This document shows positions 27,532-38,300 of a stretch of 64,000 nucleotides of DNA, one piece after another. Positions within the stretch are counted from its first letter, which is position 1; every line of letters starts with the position of its first letter. This stretch comes from an uncultured Halieaceae bacterium (lineage in GTDB: Bacteria > Pseudomonadota > Gammaproteobacteria > Pseudomonadales > Halieaceae), in the NCBI GenBank assembly GCA_938074045.1, contig CALJGI010000013.1:1-64000 (forward strand), read 5' to 3'. Position numbers and translations under genes: made by a program. The notes beneath the pieces were generated by a model. The model did not search any database. It had not been told where the DNA came from and was given only the letters and a program-made list of their open reading frames with translations.

Positions 27532-28995
27532 ATGAACCCCGAAAATCGACTATTTATCGATGGGAGGTTGGTAGAGGCCGTTTCCGGCAAGACCTACCAG
27601 AATATTAACCCCGCGACTGAAGAAGTGATGGGGGAGGTGGCTGATGCCGGGCCAGAGGATATGGAACTCGCCATTGCTGCTGCGCGCCGTGCCTTTGACG
27701 AGACCGGTTGGTCAACTGACCACAACTTTCGACATCGGTGTCTGCAACAACTGAAGGATGGCTTGCGCGCGGTCGAAGAGGATTTTAAACAACAAATCGC
27801 CGCCGAGACCGGGGCGCCCATGGCGATCTGCGGCAGCATGGGGCCGCAGTGTGAGCTTCCCATCGGATTTATCGACTATTCACTGGCCAGTCTGCCCAAT
27901 TATGAGTGGAGTCGGGATATTGGACTCTCGGAAATGATGGGTGGCAAAAGTCGGCGCCTGGTGGAGAAGGAGGCTATCGGCGTCGTGGCCTGCGTGACGC
28001 CCTGGAATGTACCGCTGCAGATCAACCTGGCGAAATGCATTCCAGCACTGGCCGCGGGCTGCACCGTCATTTTGAAGGCGGCACCCGATACACCCTGGTC
28101 AGCCACTATGCTGGGCCGGGTAGTGAAGGAGTACACAGATATTCCCCCTGGCGTATTCAACGTGATCACCGCCGAAGAGCCACGGCTTGTGGGAGATCAA
28201 CTGGTAAGCGATCCGCGGGTTGATATGGTGTCCTTTACCGGCTCCACGGCGGTGGGTAAACACATTATGGCCCGGGCCTCTGAGACGGTGAAAAAAGTGT
28301 TTCTGGAGCTGGGTGGCAAGTCGGCCAATATTATGTTGGATGACGCCGATCTCAGCGCCAGCCTGCTCAGTTGCCTGGCGGTGTGTTTTCACGCCGGGCA
28401 GGGTTGCGCCCTCAACACACGTCTATTGATTCCGCGTTCGCGTCAGAGCGAAGTCGAAGAGCTACTACAAACCTACTTTGGTTTTATTCAATACGGCGAC
28501 CCATCCTCGGACAGCCAGATTATGGGCCCGTTGGTGAATGCTCGTCAGCGGGAGCGGGTGCTGGCGTACATAGAAAAGGGCAAGGAGGAGGGCGCTCGGC
28601 TATTGTTGGGTGGCGGCGTGCCGGATCATCTGGATAAGGGTTATTACGTTCAACCCACCGTCTTTGTCGATGTCAGCAATGGCATGACGATTGCCCGGGA
28701 GGAAATCTTTGGTCCGGTGCTGGCGGTGATTGCCTATGATGATGAGGAGGAGGCGATTCGCATTGCCAATGACTCTGATTTTGGTCTCTCGGGTAGCGTC
28801 TGGTCAGCCAGCGAAGAGCGTGCCCTGTCGGTAGCCCGCCGTATTCGCACCGGAACCATTAACGTTAACGGCGGAAATTTCTACGCCGCAGACGCTCCCT
28901 TTGGGGGCTATAAACAGAGCGGTATCGGACGTGAAATGGGTCGTGAGGGTTTCGAGGAATACCTGGAAACAAAGACGATAGCGATCGGCGCATGA
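27532..28995 (+). CDS. NAD(P)-dependent aldehyde dehydrogenase
   Basis: 487-residue ALDH superfamily enzyme. PWNVPLQINLAK and the Rossmann turn FTGSTAVGK, general-base Glu in LELGGKSANI, catalytic Cys in AGQGCALNT, and EEIFGPVLAV then APFGGYKQSGIGREMG at the end. It oxidises an aldehyde, plausibly the product of the neighbouring dehydrogenases. Begins 12 bases after the hydroxyacid dehydrogenase and overlaps the next SDR by 4 (ATGA). Confidence 0.92.
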   Translation: MNPENRLFIDGRLVEAVSGKTYQNINPATEEVMGEVADAGPEDMELAIAAARRAFDETGWSTDHNFRHRCLQQLKDGLRAVEEDFKQQIAAETGAPMAICGSMGPQCELPIGFIDYSLASLPNYEWSRDIGLSEMMGGKSRRLVEKEAIGVVACVTPWNVPLQINLAKCIPALAAGCTVILKAAPDTPWSATMLGRVVKEYTDIPPGVFNVITAEEPRLVGDQLVSDPRVDMVSFTGSTAVGKHIMARASETVKKVFLELGGKSANIMLDDADLSASLLSCLAVCFHAGQGCALNTRLLIPRSRQSEVEELLQTYFGFIQYGDPSSDSQIMGPLVNARQRERVLAYIEKGKEEGARLLLGGGVPDHLDKGYYVQPTVFVDVSNGMTIAREEIFGPVLAVIAYDDEEEAIRIANDSDFGLSGSVWSASEERALSVARRIRTGTINVNGGNFYAADAPFGGYKQSGIGREMGREGFEEYLETKTIAIGA

Positions 28996-29759
28996 ATACC
29001 AAAATTGAGGGCAGGGTTTATGTTGTTACCGGTGGATCGAAGGGTTTCGGATTCGCCATTGCCAATTGTCTGGTTCAGTTGGGTGCCAGGGTTGCGCTGC
29101 TCAGCCGCAGCGCCACACTTCTTGAGCAGGCGGTCGACATGCTGGGTCGTGAAAACGCCCGCGCATTGGTAGCTGACGTATCCAGCCGGGAAGACCTATG
29201 TGCGGCCTTTGCCGAGGCAAAAGAACATTATGGCCGGCTGGATGGCCTGATAAACAACGCCGGGGTGGCGCGCCCAAACAAGGTGGAAAACCTGGTAGAG
29301 GAAGAGGTGATTACACAGGTAACGACGAATTACCTGGGTACTGTATTCGCCTGCCAGGCGGCGATCCCGCTGCTGCGAGGCGGAGATAATCCGAGAATCA
29401 TCAATATTTCTTCCGCCTCAGCCCACCATTACGACGAGTTCAGTCATCTTTCGATATACGCTTCCACCAAGGCGGCGGTTGAACGATTCAGCCGGGATCT
29501 GGCGGTAGAACTTCAGCCGGATGGTATCGGCGTAACCTGTATTCGTCCTGGCGGTGCGGACACTGATTTTGCGGCGGATTGGGACCCGGAGGCGCTGATG
29601 GCTGGGTTCGAAGCCTGGCGAGAGCAGGGCACTTACATGGCCACGGGCATGGAACCTGCTCAAGTGGGCGATGCTGTGGCCTATGCGTTGGCACAGCCAC
29701 CGGGTGTAGCGGTTGATCTGCTGGAGATTCGACCCAATCAACGTGCTGCAAAACCGTAA
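28992..29759 (+). CDS. Short-chain dehydrogenase/reductase (SDR)
   Basis: 255-residue SDR. TGGSKGFGFA, NNAGVARPN, Ser in NISSASAHH and YASTK. Arg in LLSRSAT after strand 2 hints at NADP(H). The ATG overlaps the ALDH stop (ATGA). The tail ends soon after LLEIRPNQ as in many classical SDRs of the 3-oxoacyl reductase type. Substrate unknown. Confidence 0.85.
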   Translation: MNTKIEGRVYVVTGGSKGFGFAIANCLVQLGARVALLSRSATLLEQAVDMLGRENARALVADVSSREDLCAAFAEAKEHYGRLDGLINNAGVARPNKVENLVEEEVITQVTTNYLGTVFACQAAIPLLRGGDNPRIINISSASAHHYDEFSHLSIYASTKAAVERFSRDLAVELQPDGIGVTCIRPGGADTDFAADWDPEALMAGFEAWREQGTYMATGMEPAQVGDAVAYALAQPPGVAVDLLEIRPNQRAAKP

Positions 29760-29783
29760 ACCAACACGAAACGAGAGCTTTAT

Positions 29784-30605
29784 ATGAGCAATATATTGGG
29801 ATACCAGGGTAAAAGGGTGGTTATCACCGGCGCGGCTTCCGGTATGGGCCAGGCCGCCGCACAGTTATTGGTGGATGTGGGTGCTGAGGTATATGCACTG
29901 GATATTGCACCGATTTCAGTAGCCGTCACGCAGGATATTCAGGCTGACATGAAAAGTGTGACGGACCTCGATGCCGCTATCGCGGAACTTCCTGGCGATA
30001 TTTATGCCTTGTTTAACTGCGCCGGCGTACCCAGTCCACCAATCAGCGCGCAGGATGCCGTCCTGATCAATTTCAGCGGCATGCGATACCTCACAGATGC
30101 ATTGATACCCAGGATCAGTGAGGGTGGTGCCATCGCCTCCATTGCCTCCACGGCCGGTATGGGATGGAAGCCAAAGCTCGCAGGCGTAAGGGAATTCCTG
30201 GCGTTGGACAATTCACTGGAGGCGGCAACTAACTGGATACAAGCTCATCCAGAGTCCTGCGCTGATGGCTATGGGTTTTCCAAACAGTGCATGATTGTGT
30301 ACACCATGAGTATGGCAAAGGATCTCGCTGCCGGCGGCATTCGTATCAACTGCATTTCTCCATCTCCCACGGACAGTGCGTTTATGGACAAGCTCAAGGG
30401 CGAAGGCCAGATCCCCGACGAAGCCATTGATTTGTTTTTACCCTCCAATGGTCGTTATGCGACTGCCGAGGATATGGCTGAGCCACTCGTTTATCTGAAC
30501 AGCAAGATGGCGCGCTTTATCAGCGGCATTAACATTCCCGTCGACTATGGATACTGCGCTGAGGTGACTATGGGGCAAAGGGACGATCTTTTCGGGATTG
30601 CGTGA
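29784..30605 (+). CDS. Short-chain dehydrogenase/reductase, hydroxysteroid-dehydrogenase-like
   Basis: 273-residue SDR with TGAASGMGQAAA, NCAGVPSPP, Ser in ASIASTAGMGW and YGFSK, a long insert between Ser and Tyr (ANWIQAHPESCADG) and NIPVDYGYCAEV at the end. The insert and the short middle region recall 3-alpha-hydroxysteroid dehydrogenases of the HsdA type. With the sterol-desaturase-like gene nearby this hints at alicyclic or steroid substrates (inference). Last gene of the plus-strand run. Confidence 0.82.
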   Translation: MSNILGYQGKRVVITGAASGMGQAAAQLLVDVGAEVYALDIAPISVAVTQDIQADMKSVTDLDAAIAELPGDIYALFNCAGVPSPPISAQDAVLINFSGMRYLTDALIPRISEGGAIASIASTAGMGWKPKLAGVREFLALDNSLEAATNWIQAHPESCADGYGFSKQCMIVYTMSMAKDLAAGGIRINCISPSPTDSAFMDKLKGEGQIPDEAIDLFLPSNGRYATAEDMAEPLVYLNSKMARFISGINIPVDYGYCAEVTMGQRDDLFGIA

Positions 30606-30694
30606 TTGCGGCTTACTGCTCCTGTTCCCGTTAACGGCTCTTACAACATACGCATCAGCACCCCGGTCAGTTCTGATACCGATATGCAACTGCG

Positions 30695-30710
30695 CATAAT
30701 GTATATTATG
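30695..30710. repeat. Operator-like palindrome CATAAT-N4-ATTATG
   Basis: A perfect 6-bp inverted repeat with a 4-base spacer, followed by an AT-rich stretch. It lies between convergent genes where no promoter is expected. Confidence 0.4.
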
Positions 30711-30885
30711 TTAAATAGGTTATTTAAGCTGGCATATAAGAGCAAAGGTCTAGCACTCCCCCGATAGGTGAGAAATAAATTATTACCTGGCTAGCAGCTG
30801 TTTGGTGCGGTCCATTCATGTTTGCGTCGGTAAGTACAGCGCTTAGCAACCCCGATTGCAGATGTAGCAAGCTAATTTGTAACAA

Positions 30886-30933
30886 AGCCCCGCCTACGCG
30901 CTGTGAGGGCGCGAAAAACGCGAACGCAGGGCT
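30886..30933 (-). terminator. Possible terminator of the TonB receptor gene
   Basis: Read on the minus strand, AGCCC (16 bases past the stop) pairs with GGGCT after an inner CGCGC/GCGCG hairpin, and TTTGTT follows the outer stem. The stem is interrupted, so efficiency is uncertain. Confidence 0.35.
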
Positions 30934-30948
30934 GTTTCGTTCTATGGG

Positions 30949-33198
30949 CTAGAAGGAAAACTTGGCGCGTATTCCGTAGTATCGCTGAGAATTGCGAGTG
31001 AAAACGTTGGTTATGGCCGTGGCGCTGCCATAGAGTGCTCGCAAGTCTGCTATACCGGATCGGTAATTTTCATCCGTAGCGTTGTTTACAAATAACGTGA
31101 TTCGGTAGCGATCGTTGTCTCTCTCGTTGATCCCAACACTGAAGTCAAGTACCCCGTAGCTGTCCTCTCCCGTCAGCGGGTTCTGGGTGAGATCGAAACC
31201 AACCTCATCTTGCCAAACCCAGGATGCTGTCAAGAAAGCATAGAATGGCATGCTTTCCATAGACACCTGATAATCGGCCAGAATGCTATATTTCCATTCC
31301 GGGGAATTGGGCAGATCACCACCGGAAATATCCTGTACACCGCCAACGCAACCCTGCTCCAGCGTTTGCCCTGCGAAGCAATTTGCCCCGTCGAACTTCT
31401 TGATGGTGGCATCAATATAGGCCGCGCCAAACGTCAGGCTGAGATTATCGCCAATCAGTGCAGCTCCCTCCAGTTCAATACCCTGAGTCTCCAAAGAGCC
31501 TACATTGTTGATACTTACCAACAGACTTCCGTCGGGCAATAACAGTGTGCTCTGGGCTTGATAGTCCTGGTACTCTGTGTAAAAGGCGGTAGCATTCAGC
31601 TGCACACGGTTATCCATAAACGTGCTCTTTATCCCTATCTCGTATGCATCAGAGGTTTCTGGTGCTACTGGATTGTCTGCCTTCAACTGAGTAAAGCCGC
31701 TGGTCATATCGTAGGCCTGCCCCTTGTAGCCCTTGGCGTAACGCGCATAAAGCATGGTGTCATCAGCCAAAAAATGCTGTAGTGAAATATTGCCTAATAC
31801 CTCGGTGTCACTGTCATTGGCGGCCACCTGGCTGGGCGGTGCCAGGCCGCCGTCGGAGTAATCAACTGTGATCTCCTCATCGTTCCAGCGTAAGCCAGCA
31901 GTAACGCTTGTTGTATCGCTGAACCGCCAGGTCGCCTGACCAAAAAGTGCTATGCTCTCGGTAGCCACTGTACCTGCCCAGTCAGAGTTGATAATGGGTG
32001 CACGGAAGAAGCTTCTATCGGTTTCGGCGTCGGCGTAATAAAATCCCACAACATAATCGTAGTTGTCGTAAGAAGGCGAGCTCAACCGGAACTCCTGTGA
32101 CACAAAATCGGTCTCGGTAACCGATTCAGAGGCGATACCCCCGGAGGAAGCACCTCCTGTCACGGCTGCCAGAACATCTGCATTTGAAAAATCGACATCG
32201 CCGTCATTGAAGTACTCCCATTTATCCACGGCGGTGATCGAGGTTAACGTGAAATCTCCCAAGCCGACATTGAGTCGCAGGTTTACGCCACTATTATCAG
32301 TCCCGTCCACAGGGCCATCCTCTGAGCGAAAGTCCAGGTTTTCATCGGAGGGAGTAATGCCAGGGGCCACTTCATCCGGGACAAAGCCGAAAACCTTGGC
32401 TGCAGGATCCAGCTCATTCCAGGTAAGTGCACAGCAAGTGGATTTATCTTCTGAGTAATAGGCTGACAAGGTAGCATCCATGGTATCAGAGACATCCCAT
32501 CTCAGCTTGGCCCGCACCCCCTGACTTTCTTCACCGTTGACATCCTCGCCGGTGCTCAGATTATTAACGAACCCATCCCTGTCACTCCAGTTACCGGTGA
32601 TTCTGTATCCCAGAGAATCACTTATTGGCCCTGAAATAGAGCCTAAAAAGCGCTGCTCGTTATCATCCGTAAATGCTACTTCAACGGAACCCTCAAATTC
32701 CTCTGCCGGGCCCTTGGTAACAATACTGAGAACGCCCGCTGAAGCACTCTTCCCAAACAAAGTACTTTGGGGGCCGCGCAACACTTCAATACGTTCGATA
32801 TCGACCAGATTGCCAATGGATTGACCAGCCTGCACGGTCGATACATCGTCGATTATGACTGCGACACTCTGCTCAACACCAACGCTGAATACATTGGTGC
32901 CGATACCGCGAAGACGAAAACCGCTGTTCTGTTTATTATCACTGACTCCTACTGTCAGGGAAGGTGCCAATTTCACCAGATCCTGGGTCTGGGTAATCCC
33001 CATTTGATCGATCATACCTGAGGAGATCGCCGTCAATGCTACGGGGACATCCTGCGCACTTTGGGAACGCTTCTGTGCCGTGACAATGACCTCCTCCAAT
33101 TCGCGACTTTGAGCTAGCGCTGCGGAAGATAGAAAGGTTGTCGCCAGGGCCAGGGTTACAGCCGACGTAAGAGTGGATCGTGTGGCAATGGGAGTCAT
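30949..33198 (-). CDS. TonB-dependent outer-membrane receptor
   Basis: 749-residue TonB-dependent transporter. A signal peptide (about residues 1-29, ending AALA) is followed by the TonB box LEEVIVTAQKR, a plug domain (RGIGTN, VLRGPQSTLFGKSASAGVLSI) and a 22-strand barrel ending in a terminal Phe (RAKFSF). This subgroup, common in sphingomonads and OM60-type gammaproteobacteria, imports varied organic compounds; the ligand is not evident. The ATG at 33198 has GGAG six bases upstream, better than 33210. It is downstream of the BtuB-like receptor with a 269-base gap. Confidence 0.9.
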   Translation of the reverse strand: MTPIATRSTLTSAVTLALATTFLSSAALAQSRELEEVIVTAQKRSQSAQDVPVALTAISSGMIDQMGITQTQDLVKLAPSLTVGVSDNKQNSGFRLRGIGTNVFSVGVEQSVAVIIDDVSTVQAGQSIGNLVDIERIEVLRGPQSTLFGKSASAGVLSIVTKGPAEEFEGSVEVAFTDDNEQRFLGSISGPISDSLGYRITGNWSDRDGFVNNLSTGEDVNGEESQGVRAKLRWDVSDTMDATLSAYYSEDKSTCCALTWNELDPAAKVFGFVPDEVAPGITPSDENLDFRSEDGPVDGTDNSGVNLRLNVGLGDFTLTSITAVDKWEYFNDGDVDFSNADVLAAVTGGASSGGIASESVTETDFVSQEFRLSSPSYDNYDYVVGFYYADAETDRSFFRAPIINSDWAGTVATESIALFGQATWRFSDTTSVTAGLRWNDEEITVDYSDGGLAPPSQVAANDSDTEVLGNISLQHFLADDTMLYARYAKGYKGQAYDMTSGFTQLKADNPVAPETSDAYEIGIKSTFMDNRVQLNATAFYTEYQDYQAQSTLLLPDGSLLVSINNVGSLETQGIELEGAALIGDNLSLTFGAAYIDATIKKFDGANCFAGQTLEQGCVGGVQDISGGDLPNSPEWKYSILADYQVSMESMPFYAFLTASWVWQDEVGFDLTQNPLTGEDSYGVLDFSVGINERDNDRYRITLFVNNATDENYRSGIADLRALYGSATAITNVFTRNSQRYYGIRAKFSF

Positions 33199-33467
33199 AA
33201 TTATCTCCATGTGATCGACGCGTTTGCGAAACTGGGAGGTGCATCTATTTTTAGGATTATCATATCTGTGTCATATACGTTAACTCGCAACAACACTGGT
33301 GTGATTCGATTGTGCTGAGTCTTTGTAGATACTAACAATGATAGCGCCTCACCAGAAACTACGTCAGGAGCTGGTTTAGGCATATTGGTATAGAATGTTA
33401 GTATCGAAGATGAAAGGACCGGTTCCGCAGCTGGTAGAGGCGGGAAAATTGGAAGTTGTGGGATCGT

Positions 33468-35378
33468 CTAGAATGAAGCTGTCAGCCCCAGCCTAATAAC
33501 TCTGCCGGGCGCTGGAAAGCCCACTGCGGTCTCGTAGGAAGAATCAAAAACGTTATCAAGGGACAAATGCCATTCAAGCTTTTCAGACATAGACCAACTG
33601 GCACTGAAATCGGTTCTGGTGAATGAATCAAGCCGACGAATGAGCTCTGATCCCGTATGCCGACTGACCGCCCATTGCTTACCCGAGTACTGAATATCGA
33701 CGCTTGCCAACAAACTTGAAAGAACCTGCCAACTTACAGAAAGCCCCCCTTTTCGTTCTGGGCGGCCAGTTAACACCGTATTCTGGCCCCTCAGATTGAA
33801 ATCTGTGCGCGTCAGGTGGCCAGACACCTCCAGATTTAAAGCCGGGCGCCATAGCATGCCCAGTGAATAGCCCCGTGTCTCAATGCGACTGCGATTGACG
33901 TTACGGAAAGTACTTTCGTCAAAATCGACAAGATTCTGATAGTCGTTACTGAATATCGAGGAATTCAGCTGCCAATCAGGATGCGGCGACCAATTGACGG
34001 AAATATCCAGACTTTCAACGGTTTCAGGCTGCAGATCTGGATTACCCACCAGCGTGTGACCCAGTGCAAAAAAACTGGGTAGTTTAAAAGCTTCTCCCCA
34101 ATTTATAGCCAGGCTCGTATCGGGAGAAAACTCGTAGCGAAGGCCGATGCCGCTTGAAAGCTCATCCCCAAATCCCTCAGGGTCATCCTGTCTTACCGTG
34201 GCTTGCAAGGACAACTCATCCAGTGGCATGGAGTGTAGCGCCGCAAAATAGCCCATGCTCTGGCGCTTCAACTGGAAATCGGTCGAAAATCTGGTGCCAA
34301 AATAATCTAGAAATCCGACGCTTTTACCGTCATCAAGTTTGTAGTCGACACCCAGTACGACATTCGCGCCTGTCGAAAAGCGAAAAGTGTTAGCCCATTG
34401 CGCAATAGACCTGGTGAAGTCGGTATCAGATGCATTGGGTGGTACTTCCAGAAACGGAGAAATACCCGGGGAATCTGTGTTTTCCGTTCGGTCGACTCGA
34501 CTTAGTTTCACACTGGAGGACCATTTATCTCCCATTTTGGTCCGCCAGAAAGCAGACAAAGACTGCTCCTCATAATCGCTATCATCTAACTCTCTGCTGG
34601 TTGCATAGGCAACGCCACCGCTCTGTTCGGGAAAACTTTTACGCGATCCATCAACCACGCCAGCCTGGATATCAACGCTGTGATCGTCACCAATCCAGCC
34701 GAAATGGAACCTCGCGGAACGGTTATCTCTGGAGCTGAAACGAGAGCCAACCCCGGAATCCTGCGCGCCGACAACCATGCTGTAATTGAAATCCTGGGAT
34801 ACTCCACCCAGTCGGGCCGTAATGTTGGAGTAGGAAGATGAGCCACCCTCGATAAAAACCTGTTGTTGCAAATCCTGGTTCGAATTACGAGTAAAAACTT
34901 GTATCACCCCCGCCAAGGCGTCAGAGCCGTATATGGCAGACTGTGCACCGTACACAAGTTCGATTCGTTCTATTTGAGACGCCTGAATATTGCCGAAATC
35001 AAAACCGCCGCCGCGGGTATTGGTCGGGTCATTAACAGGTACGCCATCAATAAGAACCAGGGTGAAATTCGACTCAGCTCCGCGAATGGAGACGGCCGTG
35101 AGCCCTCCAGGGCCACCCTGCTCTTCTACCAGCACACCAGGAAGCGTTTTCAGCAGGTCCGCCACGCTACTCTTATGCAGTGCTGCAATCTGGTTAGAAT
35201 CCAGTATCGATACTACAGCGGTGGTCTCTCTGCTTGCGTCGTAACTACCAGTCACGATAATAGATTCTGGCTGGCTGCCGTATTGCGCATGGGCCATAAA
35301 ACCTACACTGAACAGAAGTAGTCCGATATAGAATTGGCTAAGAGGCATAGAGACCAGTAGACCTGGGCGCTGGCACAT
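33468..35378 (-). CDS. TonB-dependent receptor, BtuB/CirA-like
   Basis: 636-residue TonB-dependent receptor. Signal peptide ending AHAQ at about residue 31, TonB box ESIIVTGSY, plug with LPGVLVEEQGG, SIRGAESNFTLVLIDGVPVND and YGAQSAIYGSDALAGVIQV, then a barrel ending in Phe (GLTASF). The compact size resembles BtuB, but no cobalamin genes or B12 riboswitch are near. Its ATG overlaps by one base the stop of the upstream fusion dehydrogenase (TAATG), so the two are translationally coupled. That points to a substrate shared with the dehydrogenase rather than B12. Confidence 0.88.
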   Translation of the reverse strand: MCQRPGLLVSMPLSQFYIGLLLFSVGFMAHAQYGSQPESIIVTGSYDASRETTAVVSILDSNQIAALHKSSVADLLKTLPGVLVEEQGGPGGLTAVSIRGAESNFTLVLIDGVPVNDPTNTRGGGFDFGNIQASQIERIELVYGAQSAIYGSDALAGVIQVFTRNSNQDLQQQVFIEGGSSSYSNITARLGGVSQDFNYSMVVGAQDSGVGSRFSSRDNRSARFHFGWIGDDHSVDIQAGVVDGSRKSFPEQSGGVAYATSRELDDSDYEEQSLSAFWRTKMGDKWSSSVKLSRVDRTENTDSPGISPFLEVPPNASDTDFTRSIAQWANTFRFSTGANVVLGVDYKLDDGKSVGFLDYFGTRFSTDFQLKRQSMGYFAALHSMPLDELSLQATVRQDDPEGFGDELSSGIGLRYEFSPDTSLAINWGEAFKLPSFFALGHTLVGNPDLQPETVESLDISVNWSPHPDWQLNSSIFSNDYQNLVDFDESTFRNVNRSRIETRGYSLGMLWRPALNLEVSGHLTRTDFNLRGQNTVLTGRPERKGGLSVSWQVLSSLLASVDIQYSGKQWAVSRHTGSELIRRLDSFTRTDFSASWSMSEKLEWHLSLDNVFDSSYETAVGFPAPGRVIRLGLTASF

Positions 35379-38300
35379 TAATCCACTACACGCTCTGCTG
35401 GTATTTTTTGTCCTTCCCGGTGCAGAATCAGGCTATTTACAGTGCCGTCTTCATCAATGACAAACTCGAACTTGGCGCTCTCACTTCCCATTTTGGCGAA
35501 AAAGATGCTGTCAGTACCCGCGACTGGGTCCAGCTTGCCACCCCCGTACATGGGTACATCAATATGCAGCCCATCAACTTCCTCAGTGACGGTGAGCTTC
35601 AGGAAACTCACAGAATATTTGCCAATAAAACGATCGAAGCCACGATCAATTTTTACACCTTCCAGTTCCTTGACGGTCCATGGCGTCTTTCTGCCCGCCG
35701 TCTCGCGTCGTATGCTTGCAACCTTGTCTGTATCAACCGGGTCAGCCGTATTTCCCCAGCTGCGGCGCACATAAGTCATCAAACCAGCCAGCGTTGTATC
35801 GCTGAGAGCAGGTAGATGGCCATGTGCTGGCATGATGCCGTTAAACACCTCGCCATTGACCTCCACGGGACCAGCCATTCCCTGCAATATGATACGACCC
35901 AACCATTCCGCGGGACCTGTAACCCAGGACACACCAGCAAGCGCAGGAGCCAGACCCGGTCGACCTGCACCATCATCGCCATGGCAGGCGGCGCACTGAC
36001 TGTAAAACGCCTCTCCTAATTTCATGCGCTCCAGTTGCTCAGGACTGAGTGGTTTGATGCCAAGCGCCAGTTCATCTCCCGGCCATGTATATGCTGCTCT
36101 GGCTTGCAGCCGGGTGTTCCACAGTGAATTAGTTTCACTGATGGTGGCGTCTCGGAAAATGGGCGGCGCTTCTGCCAACATGGCAGGCTGAAAGTCCTTC
36201 GCATTTATGACTGAGGTGAAACCATTCAGCAGTGCAATCTGCTGCCAGTCATTTTTACCAACCCGGGACGCCGTAAACTGCAGCAGGCCCAGCAGTGCTT
36301 CGGGAGCCGCATTAGTTGCCGTCAAATCACCGCGGAGCGTACGGTAGGCATTGGCAGACAAGCGCTGTAACAAGCTACTCATGCTATCAGATCGCGCGGC
36401 AGCAGCGGGGGCATCGACCAGTATCTCAAGAAATTCCAACTCTTGTCCGGCGACGGCACGACTGACCGCCTGCTGAATATATTCACTCGACGCTCTGTCG
36501 TTCAGTAAATGCAGCAATCGTTGCTGGATGGCGGGAGATTTCGCATGGTCGACAGCGGCAAACGCCAACTGCATTGCAACGCGCTCGTCGAGTAACTTCG
36601 GATCACTCAAGATTGCAACAAGGTCCTCCGACCGCAGCAAAGACTGTCCAGCGCGGAGCGCCTGAACCTGCCGGTTAGGATCTTCCATGCTGAGCAGTTC
36701 CAGTAACATATTCCGGGTAAGCTCTCCCCTCCCCTCCAGTGTCCAGATGGCATGCAGTGCCGGTATGGTGGGCTTGGCTCTGGCGATATCAAACAGCGAT
36801 TCTTGCAAATCTTCAGCGCGTGACAGAAGTAATCGCTGAGCGGTATCCCTGGTCCAACCATTGCTGTGGCTGAGTGCTGCCAATAATCTCTGGGGGCCAG
36901 CATCGCCCAGGGATTGGTCCGAACCAGTGTCACTGCCCTCCGAATGTCGCACCCGCCAGATCCGACCCATACCAAGGGGTTGTTCTAACTGTCGTTCAAA
37001 AATCTGCTCACGCAATTCATCAGTAAGATAGTGGTCTTCCTGCACTATGCCGCGATACATATCAATTATGTAAAGGGAGCCATCCGGCCCATTCATCGCA
37101 TCAACAGGTCGAAATCGCTCATCTGTTGATCCAAGAAAATCTCTCTGACCCCACTCAGCGTCCTCGTAGAGCTGCTGCGTGGCCGTAATTTCCAGCCCCT
37201 TATCCTGTACATAAAATTGAGCAACCACGTTGCCTGCCACCTCTGGCACATATACATGGCCCACGGGTGATGCCGGAAATTGATCTCCCCGGTAGTACAC
37301 AAGCCCACTTACTCCAGTGGCTTTGTTGAGACGACCGTCAGGACGTAACGTCCCTTCAAGATACGCCCTGTTAACGCCGGGATTCACCCGCACGGTGAAG
37401 ACCCGCGCAGGGTTAGTGAGGTTGACCCCCAGTCCCTGAGTGGATGACAGCGTGCGCCCGGACACCAGGTCCTCTGCCTGGAAAAAATCGGCCTGTAGCC
37501 AGGTAGAGTTGTGATTGTAGAACCAGCGACCGTAATTGTCCTTTGTTATGCCCCATTGACCGCGGAACAGCCCTTCCCTTTCTTCGAGCGCTCCATCAGC
37601 CAGCCGCAGACTTCGGGTCGACTTGCTGTTATACAGCCAGTTGTCCAGTCCCTGCCGCAAACCATTTTCCATGTGCTCCACATTGGCATTTCCAACATCG
37701 GTGGCATACCCGCCGACGGATTTTTTGGATGTACACAAGGCATCTCTGGTAGGTAGCTCACAGAGCCAGAGCGTAGGCGGCTCAGCAATCAGAATGCCTT
37801 CATTCACGACAGCAATGGCGCGCGGATTAACCAGCCCATCGAGAAACACCTCACTCTTGTCCATGCGCCCATCGCGGTCTGTATCTTCCAGTCGCACAAT
37901 GCGTCCAACGGGCTCTTCACTGCCGGTGCCGTAGGCATCGGGCATATATCCGCGCAATTCAACCACATATAGACGACCCCACTCATCCCAGGCCATGGCG
38001 ACCGGATCCTCAACGAGTGGCTCAGCGGCAACTAATTCAATTTCATAACCCGGCGCGATACGGAAGCGGCTCAAGGCTTCTTCAGGCGTCAAGACGGGGG
38101 CTGGCTCATTGTCCAGGGTCTGGTAAAAGGCCGGCTCTGAGCTGGCTTCCTTTAACGCAGCCCAACTTAGCTGTGTTATCTCGTAATCCTCATCACAGCG
38201 TCCCGGCTTGATGTGCAACTGCCCGCTTAATGCCAGATCTGCATGCATTCCACGGATGGCATCGACTTCATTAACACTCACAACCGCTTCGTTATCCCGA

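Larger units (their letters stand above)
30606..30948. other. Convergent gap without a gene
   Basis: 343 bases between an SDR and a TonB receptor that converge. No credible ORF was seen. It holds a 6-4-6 palindrome (30695-30710) and a GC-rich hairpin cluster (30881-30933) next to the receptor stop. Confidence 0.6.

Noticed and set aside
30881-30941. Possible integron attC-like imperfect hairpin
   Set aside because: The ends do not match the RYYYAAC / GTTRRRY core sites and no integrase or cassette array is present; a receptor-gene terminator is more likely.
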